Assembly: GCA_030620125.1 (NCBI GenBank)
Contig: JAUXFI010000001.1
Span: forward strand, 1-26,248
Reading direction: 5' to 3'
Source of the DNA: Anaerolineae bacterium
Lineage (GTDB): Bacteria; Chloroflexota; Anaerolineae; B4-G1
DNA length: 26,248 bases
The notes below the pieces were generated by a model, which saw only the letters and a program-made list of their open reading frames with translations, had not been told where the DNA came from and searched no databases. The stretch's first letter is position 1, and every line of letters starts with the position of its first letter. This document shows positions 1 through 7,081 of this stretch, piece by piece. The position numbers and the translations under genes are program-made.

Positions 1-10
1 GTTTCCAAGG

Positions 11-85
11 CTCCAAGCCCCCGTCCCGGGGGCGGGTCTACGGGACGAATCTCGCCTAAGACGCCCCCGAGACGGGGGCTGGGAG
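11..85. repeat. nested GC-rich palindrome
   Basis: Two arms, 11-34 and 62-85, are reverse complements at 22 of 24 positions and enclose a 27-nt loop. Each arm is itself nearly palindromic (CCCCCG facing CGGGGG), so RNA could fold as one long hairpin or two short ones. No T-run follows on the plus strand, so a simple intrinsic terminator for a gene to the left is possible but not clear. It could also be a dispersed REP-like element. The structure is seen directly; its role is unknown. Confidence 0.75.
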
Positions 86-168
86 CACAGTCTGGCCGAA
101 ACGATGACCAACGCCTACCTATGGGATAGACAGTGTCAAGCCTAAATAAGCGGCAGAAGGCATAGGAC

Positions 169-197
169 TTTTCAGAACCATCCCTCTATGGTACACT
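169..197 (+). promoter_or_regulatory. candidate promoter for the pyrK-like gene
   Basis: TTTTCA at 169-174 and TACACT at 192-197 are separated by 17 nt, the spacing shared by the other promoter candidates here. The -35 box is weak (4 of 6 against TTGACA). The start codon at 254 would leave an untranslated leader of about 50 nt. Confidence 0.3.
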
Positions 198-225
198 TGC
201 CAGAGAACACGATTTGCAGGACAGT

Positions 226-250
226 AACGGATTGATAGCAACGGATTGAT
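226..250 (+). repeat. 14-nt tandem repeat before pyrK-like start
   Basis: The 11-mer AACGGATTGAT occurs at 226-236 and again at 240-250 (period 14), ending 3 nt before the ATG at 254. It resembles the AACGGA units around 7019-7066. It lies where a ribosome binding site would be, and no good Shine-Dalgarno sequence is seen there. Confidence 0.8.
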
Positions 251-253
251 GAA

Positions 254-1039
254 ATGACCCTACCACAAACCGTCCGCATCCGCGAGATCCGGGACGAGAC
301 CCGCACCGTCCGCACCTTCGTGCTAGATGCCGAGGTGCCAGAGGCGGAGCCGGGGCAGTTCGTCATGCTCTGGCTGCCCGGCGTGGACGAAAAGCCCATC
401 TCCATCGCCCACCCCGCCCCGCTCACGCTGACCATCGCCCGCGTGGGGCCTTTCAGCACGGCGCTGCATCAGCGCAAGGCAGGTGACCAGGTGGGCTGGC
501 GCGGCCCTTACGGGCGCGGCTTCTCACTGCATCAAGACCAGCCAGCGCTGCTCGTGGGTGGAGGGTACGGAGCGGCCCCGCTCTACTTCCTCGCCACGCG
601 GGCCGTCGAACGCAGCATCCCCACCACCGTCGCCCTCGGCGCCCGCCGCGCCGACGACCTGATCTACGTGGACCAGTTCCGCAGCCTGGGCATCCAGCTC
701 ATCCTCGCCACCGACGATGGCTCGACAGGCTACAGAGGCTACGTCACCGACGCCATCCTCCAACCTCTAACCTCTAACCTCCAATCCCCAATCTACGCCT
801 GCGGCCCCGAACTGATGCTCGTCACCCTGCACCGGTTGTGCCGGGAGCGGTCCATTCCCGGCCAATTGAGCGTCGAACGATACATAAAATGCGGCTTCGG
901 CATCTGCGGGCAGTGCGCCCTGGACGGATTACTCGTCTGCCAGGACGGCCCGGTGTTCGACGTGGAACAACTGGACGGCCTGCGCGACTTTGGCCACGTC
1001 CACCGCACCGCTACCGGGCGGAGGTTGCCCATCCGGTAG
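254..1039 (+). CDS. pyrK: PyrK-like dihydroorotate dehydrogenase electron-transfer subunit (FAD, 2Fe-2S)
   Basis: This 261-residue protein has the layout of PyrK, the subunit that passes electrons between NAD and the FMN-containing PyrD in pyrimidine synthesis. A ferredoxin-reductase-like beta barrel (about 1-95) carries the flavin-binding segment KPISIA (47-52). The nucleotide-binding part begins with LLVGGGYGAAPL (99-110). The end holds four cysteines, C213, C218, C221 and C229 (CX4CX2CX7C), for a 2Fe-2S cluster. The short last spacing resembles, from memory, archaeal PyrK proteins rather than the Bacillus or Lactococcus form. No pyrD is in the window; it may lie to the left. Residues 170-178 are encoded by heptamer repeats. 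Related gamma subunits of sulfhydrogenases share this fold, so the substrate partner is inferred. The ATG at 254 is the first in-frame start that keeps the whole barrel. Confidence 0.85.
   Translation: MTLPQTVRIREIRDETRTVRTFVLDAEVPEAEPGQFVMLWLPGVDEKPISIAHPAPLTLTIARVGPFSTALHQRKAGDQVGWRGPYGRGFSLHQDQPALLVGGGYGAAPLYFLATRAVERSIPTTVALGARRADDLIYVDQFRSLGIQLILATDDGSTGYRGYVTDAILQPLTSNLQSPIYACGPELMLVTLHRLCRERSIPGQLSVERYIKCGFGICGQCALDGLLVCQDGPVFDVEQLDGLRDFGHVHRTATGRRLPIR
763..790 (+). repeat. heptamer repeats inside the pyrK-like gene
   Basis: Four 7-nt units follow each other: ACCTCTA, ACCTCTA, ACCTCCA, ATCCCCA. They encode the stretch PLTSNLQSP just before the conserved YACGPE motif of the reductase domain. 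The units keep the reading frame. They resemble the units at 1044-1064. Confidence 0.75.
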
Positions 1040-1043
1040 CCAG

Positions 1044-1064
1044 TACCCAATATCCAATCTCCTA
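1044..1064. repeat. heptamer repeats between pyrK-like gene and lepA
   Basis: Units TACCCAA, TATCCAA and TCTCCTA fill most of the 22-nt gap between two convergent genes. The last unit contains the lepA stop codon (complement of CTA, 1062-1064). There is no room for, and no sign of, a terminator hairpin. Confidence 0.55.
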
Positions 1065-2864
1065 GTCCTCATCCAGCTTCAACACCGCCAGAAACGCATC
1101 CTGCGGGATCACCACCCGCCCAAACTGCTTGAGCCTCTTCTTGCCCTTCTTCTGCCTCTCCAACAACTTGCGCTTGCGCGTGACATCGCCACCATAACAC
1201 TTGGCCAACACGTCCTTGCGCAGCGCGCTCACCGTCGAGCGGGCAATGATCCGCCCCCCCAAAGCCGCCTGGATCGGCACCTTGAACAATTGCCGGGGAA
1301 TGACCTTCTTCATCCTGCGCACTAACGCCGAGCCTTTCTCGTAGGCCTGGTCACTATGCACCATCAGCGCCAGCGCATCCACCAACTCCTTGTTGACCAG
1401 GATGTCCAAACGCACTAGATCGCCCGGCCGGTAGCCATCGAAGGCGTAATCCAATGAGGCATAGCCCCGCGTGGCCGACTTGAGCTTGTCGTGCAGGTCC
1501 ACGATCATCTCCGCAAGCGGCATCTCGTAGGTCAATACGACGCGCTGGCTATCCAGGTACTCGGTGGTCTGGTACGTGCCCCGCCGTCGCGTGATCAGCT
1601 CCATCACCGGGCCGATGTACTCCGCCGGCGTAAAGACCTGGATGCGCATCCACGGTTCGTGGATCTCCTCGATGGTGCTGGGGTCCGGCAGATCGGCGGG
1701 GCTGGCGATCTCGATGATCTCGCCGCTGTGAACAACGACCTGGTAGGCGACGCTGGGAGCAGTGGCAATCAGATTCAGTCCGTACTCCCGCTCCAACCGC
1801 TCCTGCACGATCTCCATGTGGAACAAACCCAGGAAGCCACAACGAAAACCAAACTGGAGCGCCTGGGAGGACTCTGGTTCAAAGACCAACGCCGCGTCGT
1901 TGAGCTGCAACTTTTCCAGCGCGTCGCGCAGCGCGCTATAGTCCTCGCCCTCAATAGGATACAGGCCGGCAAAAACCATCGGTTTGACCGAACGGTAGCC
2001 GGGCAGCGGCTCCGACGCCCGGCGAACCGTACCGGTAAGCGTTTCGCCCACCTGGCACTCCCGCACCGTCTTGAGCCCCGTGGCGACGTAGCCCACCTCG
2101 CCCGTGTCCAACCGTCCCGTGGGGGTCATCCCCGGCGTAAAGATGCCGACCTCGATAGGCTCAGTCGTGGTGCCGGTCGCCATCAGTAGCAGCGGCTCAT
2201 CCTGCGCCAACACGCCATCCGTCACGCGCACGTAGGCGACCACGCCCTTGTAAGAGTCATAGTGCGAGTCAAAGACCAGCGCCCGCAACGGTGAGTCAGG
2301 CCGTCCTCGGGGCGGCGGAAGGCGACTCACCACCGCCTCTAGCACCTCCTCACCCCCCCACCCTTCCTTGGCTGAGGTGTGCAACACCTCGTCGGGATCC
2401 ACACCCAGCAACTCGGCCAACTCTAGCGCCACCTCGTCGGGCCGCGCCGAGGCCAGGTCAATCTTGTTCACGATGGGGATGATCTCAAGATCGGCATCTA
2501 GCGCCAGGTAAAGATTGGCCAGCGTCTGGGCCTCGACGCCCTGGGCGGCGTCCACGACCAAAAGCGCCCCCTCGCAAGCCACCAGCGCCCGGCTGACCTC
2601 GTAGGAAAAGTCAACGTGACCAGGCGTATCAATCAGGTTGAGTTCGTACTCCTCACCATCGGCGGCAGTGTACCGCATCCGCACCGCCGATGCCTTGATG
2701 GTGACCCCTTTCTCCCGCTCAAGGTCCATCGAATCGAGCACCTGGTCGGTCATCTGGCGCTCAGGAATAGTCCCGGTCAATTCCAGCAGCCGGTCGGCCA
2801 GCGTGGACTTGCCGTGATCAATGTGGGCGATGATACAAAAATCTCGGATATGGGCCTGATCCAC
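1062..2864 (-). CDS. lepA: elongation factor 4 (LepA), back-translocating translational GTPase
   Basis: The 600-residue product is a full-length LepA/EF4, a ribosome-bound GTPase related to EF-G. Visible are the P-loop HIDHGKST (14-21), the switch motif DTPGHVD near residue 80, the NKID base-recognition motif near 134, EF-G-like domains II, III and V, and the LepA-specific basic C-terminus with YGGDVTRKRKLLERQKKGKKR. The start is set at the GTG at 2864: a strong GGAGGAG lies 5 nt upstream and the length becomes the family norm. Extending the frame to 2969 would add 35 non-conserved residues overlapping the kinase gene. It is the last gene of a minus-strand run tlyA - histidine kinase - lepA, 44 nt after the kinase. 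Nothing is broken. Confidence 0.97.
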   Translation of the reverse strand: MDQAHIRDFCIIAHIDHGKSTLADRLLELTGTIPERQMTDQVLDSMDLEREKGVTIKASAVRMRYTAADGEEYELNLIDTPGHVDFSYEVSRALVACEGALLVVDAAQGVEAQTLANLYLALDADLEIIPIVNKIDLASARPDEVALELAELLGVDPDEVLHTSAKEGWGGEEVLEAVVSRLPPPRGRPDSPLRALVFDSHYDSYKGVVAYVRVTDGVLAQDEPLLLMATGTTTEPIEVGIFTPGMTPTGRLDTGEVGYVATGLKTVRECQVGETLTGTVRRASEPLPGYRSVKPMVFAGLYPIEGEDYSALRDALEKLQLNDAALVFEPESSQALQFGFRCGFLGLFHMEIVQERLEREYGLNLIATAPSVAYQVVVHSGEIIEIASPADLPDPSTIEEIHEPWMRIQVFTPAEYIGPVMELITRRRGTYQTTEYLDSQRVVLTYEMPLAEMIVDLHDKLKSATRGYASLDYAFDGYRPGDLVRLDILVNKELVDALALMVHSDQAYEKGSALVRRMKKVIPRQLFKVPIQAALGGRIIARSTVSALRKDVLAKCYGGDVTRKRKLLERQKKGKKRLKQFGRVVIPQDAFLAVLKLDED

Positions 2865-2876
2865 AGATTCTCCTCC
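2865..2876 (-). promoter_or_regulatory. ribosome binding site deciding the lepA start
   Basis: On the minus strand GGAGGAG (2876-2870) is followed by 5 nt and then GTG at 2864. The in-frame ATG at 2885 has no comparable site, so GTG is preferred. Confidence 0.8.
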
Positions 2877-2908
2877 GCTCTCCATTCTAACTGTGCCAGG
2901 GCAAGTTG

Positions 2909-4189
2909 TCAAGAAACGATGCCGGGAGCTTTGGGCTTCTCGGGGGTAGATCCAGCAGAAGGAGGACACGTGGGCAGCACAACGGTGAAGCGGCTACCCT
3001 TGTCAAGAACACTCTCAACCAGCACACGACCGCCGTGCAATTCCACCAACTCCCCGACGATGGAGAGGCCCAGCCCCATACCCCCGTGCCAGCGGGTCAG
3101 ATGCTCCTCAACCTGGTAAAAGCGCTCAAATATCCGTTCCAGGTGCTGCGGTGGGATTCCGATACCAGTATCGGCAACCGTCAGCTCCACCTCGTCGCCC
3201 CTTGAGGACAGCGCTACGCACACTCGCCCGCCGGGAGGGGTGAACGTGATCCCATTGGAAATCAGGTTATCCAGCACGACCCGCAACTTTTCCCTGTCCG
3301 CCCAGATTTCCACCTCTTCAGCCGGCAGATCGACTTCCAACGCCAACGCGCTCGTCTCCGCGATACCATCGTAGGCACTGCACGCCTCCAGCACTTCATC
3401 CCGCAGGTCAAAGTGGCTAAGCGCCAAATCCATCTGCCCGGTCTCCAGGTAGCGCAGGTTGAGCATTGTCTCGATGATGTACTTGAGGCTCATGGTAGCC
3501 CGCAGCACGGCGTCCAGTTGCGCCCCGGCCTCCTCTCCCAGTTGCTCCTGCAGCATGGCAGCATACAGCAGGATCACGCTCAGCGGAGTGCGCAGTTCGT
3601 GGGAGGCGATGGCGATAAAGTCCGATTTCAGCCGATCCAGTTCCCCTAGCTGATCGTAGGCTTCCCGCAGCGCACCCACCAGGCGCGCGTTTTCTATGGC
3701 CACCGCCGCCTGGGCAGCCAGTGTGTTCAGAGTTTCCACGTCCTCCTGGTCAAATACACCTGCCCCTCGCTTGTTAATTGTCTCCAACACCCCGATGCAC
3801 CGATCTTTGATCTGGAGAGGGACTGCGAGAAGCGAGTGAGTCTCAAAGTCAACCTGCTGCCCAACCCCCTTGTAATGCCGGGGGTCCGTGCGGACATCGG
3901 AGAGCACGACCGGCTCCCTAGACAGGAGGACGGCGCCGGCAATGCTATCCTCGACGGGAACTGGGATGTCGGGTAGTTGCTCAGATGGACCGCCACAGGC
4001 CGCGCGGAAGCGCAACTCATCGGTGCGGACGTCCAGCAACAAGATGGAAGCCCCCTCGCTGTCGGTCAGGTCGGCCGCTACATCCACAATCGTCTGCAGC
4101 AAAGGCTCCAGAGCCACCGTGGAGGTCAACTCACGACTGATCTCCAGGATCCTCTCCAAACGCCGCAGCCGAGCTTCCATTTCGCTCAT
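2909..4189 (-). CDS. GAF-domain sensor histidine kinase, soluble
   Basis: The 426-residue protein has a short N-terminal helix, one GAF domain (about 25-170), a linker helix, a HisKA dimerisation domain with phospho-acceptor H197 in SHELRTPL, and an ATPase domain with N-box DNLISN (307-312), G1 box DTGIGIP (340-346) and G2 box GMGLGLS (370-376). No membrane segment is seen, so it should act in the cytoplasm on a small ligand or redox signal. The N-box continues as GITFTPPGG instead of the more usual AIKYTPPGG. The ATG at 4189 shares its A with the TAA of tlyA and is preceded by GGAGGT, so it is probably translationally coupled to tlyA. No response regulator is adjacent. It resembles the kinase at 15030-16232 along the GAF domain, suggesting paralogy. 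Its signal and target are unknown. Confidence 0.92.
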   Translation of the reverse strand: MSEMEARLRRLERILEISRELTSTVALEPLLQTIVDVAADLTDSEGASILLLDVRTDELRFRAACGGPSEQLPDIPVPVEDSIAGAVLLSREPVVLSDVRTDPRHYKGVGQQVDFETHSLLAVPLQIKDRCIGVLETINKRGAGVFDQEDVETLNTLAAQAAVAIENARLVGALREAYDQLGELDRLKSDFIAIASHELRTPLSVILLYAAMLQEQLGEEAGAQLDAVLRATMSLKYIIETMLNLRYLETGQMDLALSHFDLRDEVLEACSAYDGIAETSALALEVDLPAEEVEIWADREKLRVVLDNLISNGITFTPPGGRVCVALSSRGDEVELTVADTGIGIPPQHLERIFERFYQVEEHLTRWHGGMGLGLSIVGELVELHGGRVLVESVLDKGSRFTVVLPTCPPSAGSTPEKPKAPGIVS

Positions 4190-5013
4190 TATCCGACCTC
4201 CCCTTCTTCCAAGCAGACCGCAATGGCGGCTTCCGCTTCAAGCCCTTCTACTCCCAGCATCCACCAGCCCAGGAACTCGACGTTCCCAGCCGGCCCACGC
4301 AGAGGAGATTTCATCAAACCACGCAACCCCAGGTCCAACTGGGCAGCCATACTCAGCACCCGCTCCAGCACGCGCCGGTGCACCTCAGGATCGCGCACCA
4401 CCCCACCCTTCCCAACCTCTCGCCGCCCCGCCTCGAACTGCGGTTTGATCAGTGCCACTACCTCCCCCTCTCCCCCCACCGTAGGGGGGGACAGGGGGGG
4501 GGTGAGCCAGCGCACTGCCGCTGGCAGGATCAGTCCCAGCGAGATGAACGATACATCAGCAGTGACCAGACCCACCGGTTCCGGCAGACTCTCCAGGTAG
4601 CGAGCGTTCGTGCGCTCCATCACGACCACACGGGGGTCATTCCGCAGCCGCCAGGCCAGTTGCCCGTAGCCCACGTCAATGGCGTAAACGCGGCGCGCGC
4701 CGCGCTGTAGCAGGCAGTCGGTAAAGCCGCCGGTGGAAGCCCCCACGTCGGCCACCACTGCACCGGCCACGTCCAACCCAAAGCGCACCAGCGCGGCCTC
4801 CAGCTTGTCCCCACCCCGGCCCACGAAGCGCGGGCGGGCCTGCAGCGTGACTTTGACGTTCGTCGCCACCTGGGTGCCGGGCTTGTCGGCCACCTGACCC
4901 CTCACGCGCACCAGACCGGCGCGGATCAGCCGCTGGGCCTGCGCCCGGCTCTCCGCCAGCCCCCGCTCGACCACCAATACGTCCAATCGCTGCTTTGACT
5001 GCTTCTTCGCCAT
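4189..5013 (-). CDS. tlyA: TlyA-family 2'-O-methyltransferase (16S/23S rRNA type)
   Basis: The 274-residue protein has an N-terminal S4 RNA-binding domain (about 10-60) and an FtsJ/RrmJ-type methyltransferase domain. The SAM-binding motif is VADVGASTGGFTDC (87-100). The KDKE-type catalytic set can be read as K70 (RGGDK), D153 (TADVSFIS), K190 (ALIKPQFE) and E246 (GNVEF). TlyA enzymes methylate ribose 2'-OH of rRNA cytidines; many are mislabelled hemolysins. Residues 171-184 (TPPLSPPTVGGEGE) are encoded by a G/C-run palindrome and replace the usual short turn before the ALIKPQFE strand. It heads the operon with the histidine kinase and lepA. ATG at 5013 has a poor Shine-Dalgarno site, and the nearest promoter candidate would place the transcript start almost at the start codon. 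Confidence 0.93.
   Translation of the reverse strand: MAKKQSKQRLDVLVVERGLAESRAQAQRLIRAGLVRVRGQVADKPGTQVATNVKVTLQARPRFVGRGGDKLEAALVRFGLDVAGAVVADVGASTGGFTDCLLQRGARRVYAIDVGYGQLAWRLRNDPRVVVMERTNARYLESLPEPVGLVTADVSFISLGLILPAAVRWLTPPLSPPTVGGEGEVVALIKPQFEAGRREVGKGGVVRDPEVHRRVLERVLSMAAQLDLGLRGLMKSPLRGPAGNVEFLGWWMLGVEGLEAEAAIAVCLEEGEVG
4461..4503. repeat. G/C-run palindrome inside tlyA
   Basis: Runs of C (4463-4478) face runs of G (4484-4502) around a centre near 4481, forming an imperfect hairpin of about 14 pairs. On the coding strand it reads in frame as PPLSPPTVGGEGE. Similar Pro/Gly-rich palindromic inserts occur as dispersed elements in some bacterial genomes (recollection, not checked). Sequencing errors are also likely in such runs, but the frame is intact here. 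Confidence 0.7.
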
Positions 5014-5021
5014 CTTGCACT

Positions 5022-5050
5022 AGCATACCTCAAAAGCGGAGTAAAGACAA
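5022..5050 (-). promoter_or_regulatory. candidate promoter for tlyA operon
   Basis: On the minus strand TTGTCT (5050-5045), 17 nt, TATGCT (5027-5022). Transcription would begin at or within a few nt of the tlyA ATG at 5013, implying a leaderless or nearly leaderless message, which fits the absence of a good ribosome binding site. Confidence 0.35.
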
Positions 5051-5072
5051 GGCCAGCAACCAGAGCGACCAG

Positions 5073-5101
5073 TTGCCCAAAACGCGCACTTCTGGTATCA
5101 T
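5073..5101 (+). promoter_or_regulatory. candidate promoter for the UbiA-family gene
   Basis: TTGCCC (5073-5078), 17 nt, TATCAT (5096-5101), with an extended -10 TG at 5093-5094. A GGAGG ribosome binding site follows before the ATG at 5135. It lies back to back with the tlyA promoter candidate. Confidence 0.5.
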
Positions 5102-5134
5102 CGTATCAAAATAATCTTCCCGGAGGGCAACATC

Positions 5135-6013
5135 ATGTTCACTGGCCTGATCAAAACCATGCGGCCCAAGCAGTGGGTCAAGAACGTCTTCGTCTTCGCT
5201 GCCCTGATCTTTGACGTCAAACTGTTCGACCCGCCCTATCTGGCCAGTACTGTCGCCGGATTCGTGCTGCTGTGCCTGGTATCCGGCGCTGTCTACACCA
5301 TCAATGACCTGGCCGACGTCGAGAAAGATCGCCAGCACCCCAGGAAGTGCAAGCGGCCCATCGCCTCAGGGCAACTGGGTATCCGTCCGGCCATCATCGC
5401 AGCCACCATCATCCCCCTGGTCGCGTTGCCGCTGGGCTTTCTGCTTGACCCGGCTTTTGGTATCATTCTGACCATCTACCTGTTGATCCAGATCGCCTAC
5501 TCCTTCAAGCTCAAAAACGTCGTCATCATTGACGTGATGCTCATCGCAGCCGGTTTCCTGCTGCGCGTGGCGGCTGGCGTGCCACTCGTGGACGCAGAAC
5601 GCTTTTCGCCCTGGCTCTACATCTGTATGTCGCTGCTGGCATTGCTGATCGGTTTCGGCAAACGCCGCCACGAGCTAGTACTATTGAAGGAAAACGCCAA
5701 TACACACCGCCAAAGCCTGCAGGAATACAACCTGCCACTGCTCGACCACATCATCAGCATCGTGACCGCATCAACCCTGCTGGCCTACGCACTCTACACC
5801 TTCTCCGCCGAGGGCCTGCCTCCCAACCACACGATGATGCTGACCATCCCCTTTGTCCTATACGGCATATTCCGCTACCTCTACCTGATCCACGTCAAGG
5901 GAATGGGCGGGGCGCCCGAAGAGATCGCGCTCTCCGACCGGCCGCTGCAGGCTACGTTCGTGCTCTGGGGCTTGAGCGTCGTCGTCGTGATGTACCTCCC
6001 CTTCGTAGAGTGA
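5135..6013 (+). CDS. decaprenyl-phosphate phosphoribosyltransferase-like UbiA-family membrane enzyme
   Basis: The 292-residue, multi-helix membrane protein belongs to the UbiA prenyltransferase family. The N-terminal RPKQWVKNVFVF (10-21) and the first Asp motif NDLADVEKDRQHPRKCKRPIASG (residues 58 onward, with D59, D61, D65) match the decaprenyl-phosphate phosphoribosyltransferase subgroup. So does the second region DVMLIAAGFLLRVAAG followed by GKRRHEL. That enzyme moves 5-phosphoribose from PRPP to a polyprenyl phosphate, making a lipid-linked pentose at the membrane. A good GGAGG site precedes the ATG. The neighbouring mevalonate kinase and isopentenyl phosphate kinase would feed polyprenyl synthesis. 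The exact lipid acceptor and the fate of the pentose in this organism are unknown; no DprE1/DprE2-like genes are in the window. Confidence 0.88.
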   Translation: MFTGLIKTMRPKQWVKNVFVFAALIFDVKLFDPPYLASTVAGFVLLCLVSGAVYTINDLADVEKDRQHPRKCKRPIASGQLGIRPAIIAATIIPLVALPLGFLLDPAFGIILTIYLLIQIAYSFKLKNVVIIDVMLIAAGFLLRVAAGVPLVDAERFSPWLYICMSLLALLIGFGKRRHELVLLKENANTHRQSLQEYNLPLLDHIISIVTASTLLAYALYTFSAEGLPPNHTMMLTIPFVLYGIFRYLYLIHVKGMGGAPEEIALSDRPLQATFVLWGLSVVVVMYLPFVE

Positions 6014-6037
6014 GTGTTATGCCCGGATTCGTTGGAC

Positions 6038-6066
6038 TTGGCAGGCTGTCCAATCTGAGGTACACT
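6038..6066 (+). promoter_or_regulatory. promoter for mevalonate kinase
   Basis: TTGGCA (6038-6043), 17 nt, TACACT (6061-6066), 20 nt before the ATG at 6087, with GGAAGGAG between. A start near 6073 would leave a short leader holding only the ribosome binding site. Confidence 0.55.
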
Positions 6067-6086
6067 AATGGGGAAGGAGATGAGAG

Positions 6087-7034
6087 ATGGTACCCATATT
6101 GATCCAATCTTCAGCCCCAGGCAAGGTCATCCTCTTTGGCGAACACGCCGTCGTATACGGTCGCCCGGCCATTGCAGCGCCTGTTGCGCAAGTGCGAGCC
6201 ACTGCCACAGTCGAGCCTGCCCTGCCCGGCAGTGGCCTGACCATCGTCGCTTCCGACCTGGGAAAGAGCATCTCACTCACCACAGCACCACAAGACGAGC
6301 CTCTGGCCGCCGCTACACGGCTCACACTGACACACCTCCAGGCCTCCGAACCGGACGCCACCCTCACCATCAGTTCCACCATCCCCATCGCGAGCGGCCT
6401 GGGCAGCGGAGCCGCTGTCTCTACGGCGCTGGTCTGCGCCCTGGCAGATTTCCTGGGCCACGTGCTGGAACCAGCCGAGGTCAGCACACTCGTCTTTGAG
6501 ACGGAGAAAATCCACCACGGCACGCCCAGCGGCATTGACAACACCGTCGTCGCCTACGAACAGCCTGTTTACTTTGTGCGTGAACGGCCCATCGAGTTGC
6601 TGACCGTCGGCGAGCCGTTTACCCTGCTCATCGGCGACACCGGCAGCCACAACCCCACCTGGAAAGTCGTGGAGCGCGTGCGCCGGGCCTGGAAACGCGA
6701 TCCGGCTCACCACGACGCTCTGTTCGACCAGATAGGCGACATCGCCGACGAGGCCCGCCGGGCGATTGAGACCGGAGACATTAATGCGCTGGGCCCGCTG
6801 ATGGACGACAACCACGAACTGCTGATCGAACTGGGCGTCTCGTCTTCAAAACTGGACGACCTGGTGGAGACAGCCCGCCTCGCCGGCGCGATAGGGGCCA
6901 AACTCTCGGGCGCCGGTCAGGGTGGCAACATGATCGCGCTGGTGGAGGAGGATTTCGCCGAGGAGGTGGCAGAGGCACTGAGGGAGACGGGGGCGGTGCG
7001 GGTGATTCGTACACGAGTCACAACAACGAAATGA
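6087..7034 (+). CDS. mvk: mevalonate kinase (GHMP family)
   Basis: The 315-residue protein phosphorylates mevalonate with ATP, the first kinase step of the mevalonate route to isopentenyl diphosphate. GHMP motifs are all present: SAPGKVILFGEHAVVYG (9-25; K13 and E19), the phosphate-binding loop IPIASGLGSGAAVS (99-112), GTPSGIDNTV (145-154; D151 as catalytic base) and the C-terminal KLSGAGQGGN (272-281). HGTPSGIDN is characteristic of mevalonate kinase rather than homoserine or galactokinase. ATG at 6087 follows GGAAGGAG; an ATG at 6080 is in another frame. The stop codon lies in the first unit of a 16-nt tandem repeat. With the isopentenyl phosphate kinase 861 nt downstream it suggests the alternative mevalonate route (mevalonate 5-phosphate decarboxylated, then isopentenyl phosphate phosphorylated). 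The decarboxylase is not in the window. Confidence 0.96.
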   Translation: MVPILIQSSAPGKVILFGEHAVVYGRPAIAAPVAQVRATATVEPALPGSGLTIVASDLGKSISLTTAPQDEPLAAATRLTLTHLQASEPDATLTISSTIPIASGLGSGAAVSTALVCALADFLGHVLEPAEVSTLVFETEKIHHGTPSGIDNTVVAYEQPVYFVRERPIELLTVGEPFTLLIGDTGSHNPTWKVVERVRRAWKRDPAHHDALFDQIGDIADEARRAIETGDINALGPLMDDNHELLIELGVSSSKLDDLVETARLAGAIGAKLSGAGQGGNMIALVEEDFAEEVAEALRETGAVRVIRTRVTTTK

Positions 7035-7066
7035 GACAACAACGGAATGAGACAACAACGGATTAG
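7019..7066 (+). repeat. three 16-nt tandem repeats; left arm of an inverted repeat
   Basis: Units at 7019-7034, 7035-7050 and 7051-7066 read (C/G)ACAACAACG(A/G)AATGA or close variants. The first unit holds the mevalonate kinase stop codon. Units two and three (7035-7066) match, inverted, 7930-7961 at 27 of 32 positions. The pair therefore brackets the GxxExxY gene. Confidence 0.85.
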
Positions 7067-7081
7067 AAACGCGGAGCAAAA

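Noticed and set aside
2290..2331. 8-nt inverted repeat GGTGAGTC/GACTCACC inside lepA
   Set aside because: The encoded residues SRLPPPRGRPDSPLRAL are the normal LepA sequence at this place, so it is probably chance.
2865..2969. Upstream extension of the lepA reading frame to 2969
   Set aside because: The 35 added residues are not LepA-like and overlap the histidine kinase end; the GTG at 2864 has a strong ribosome binding site.
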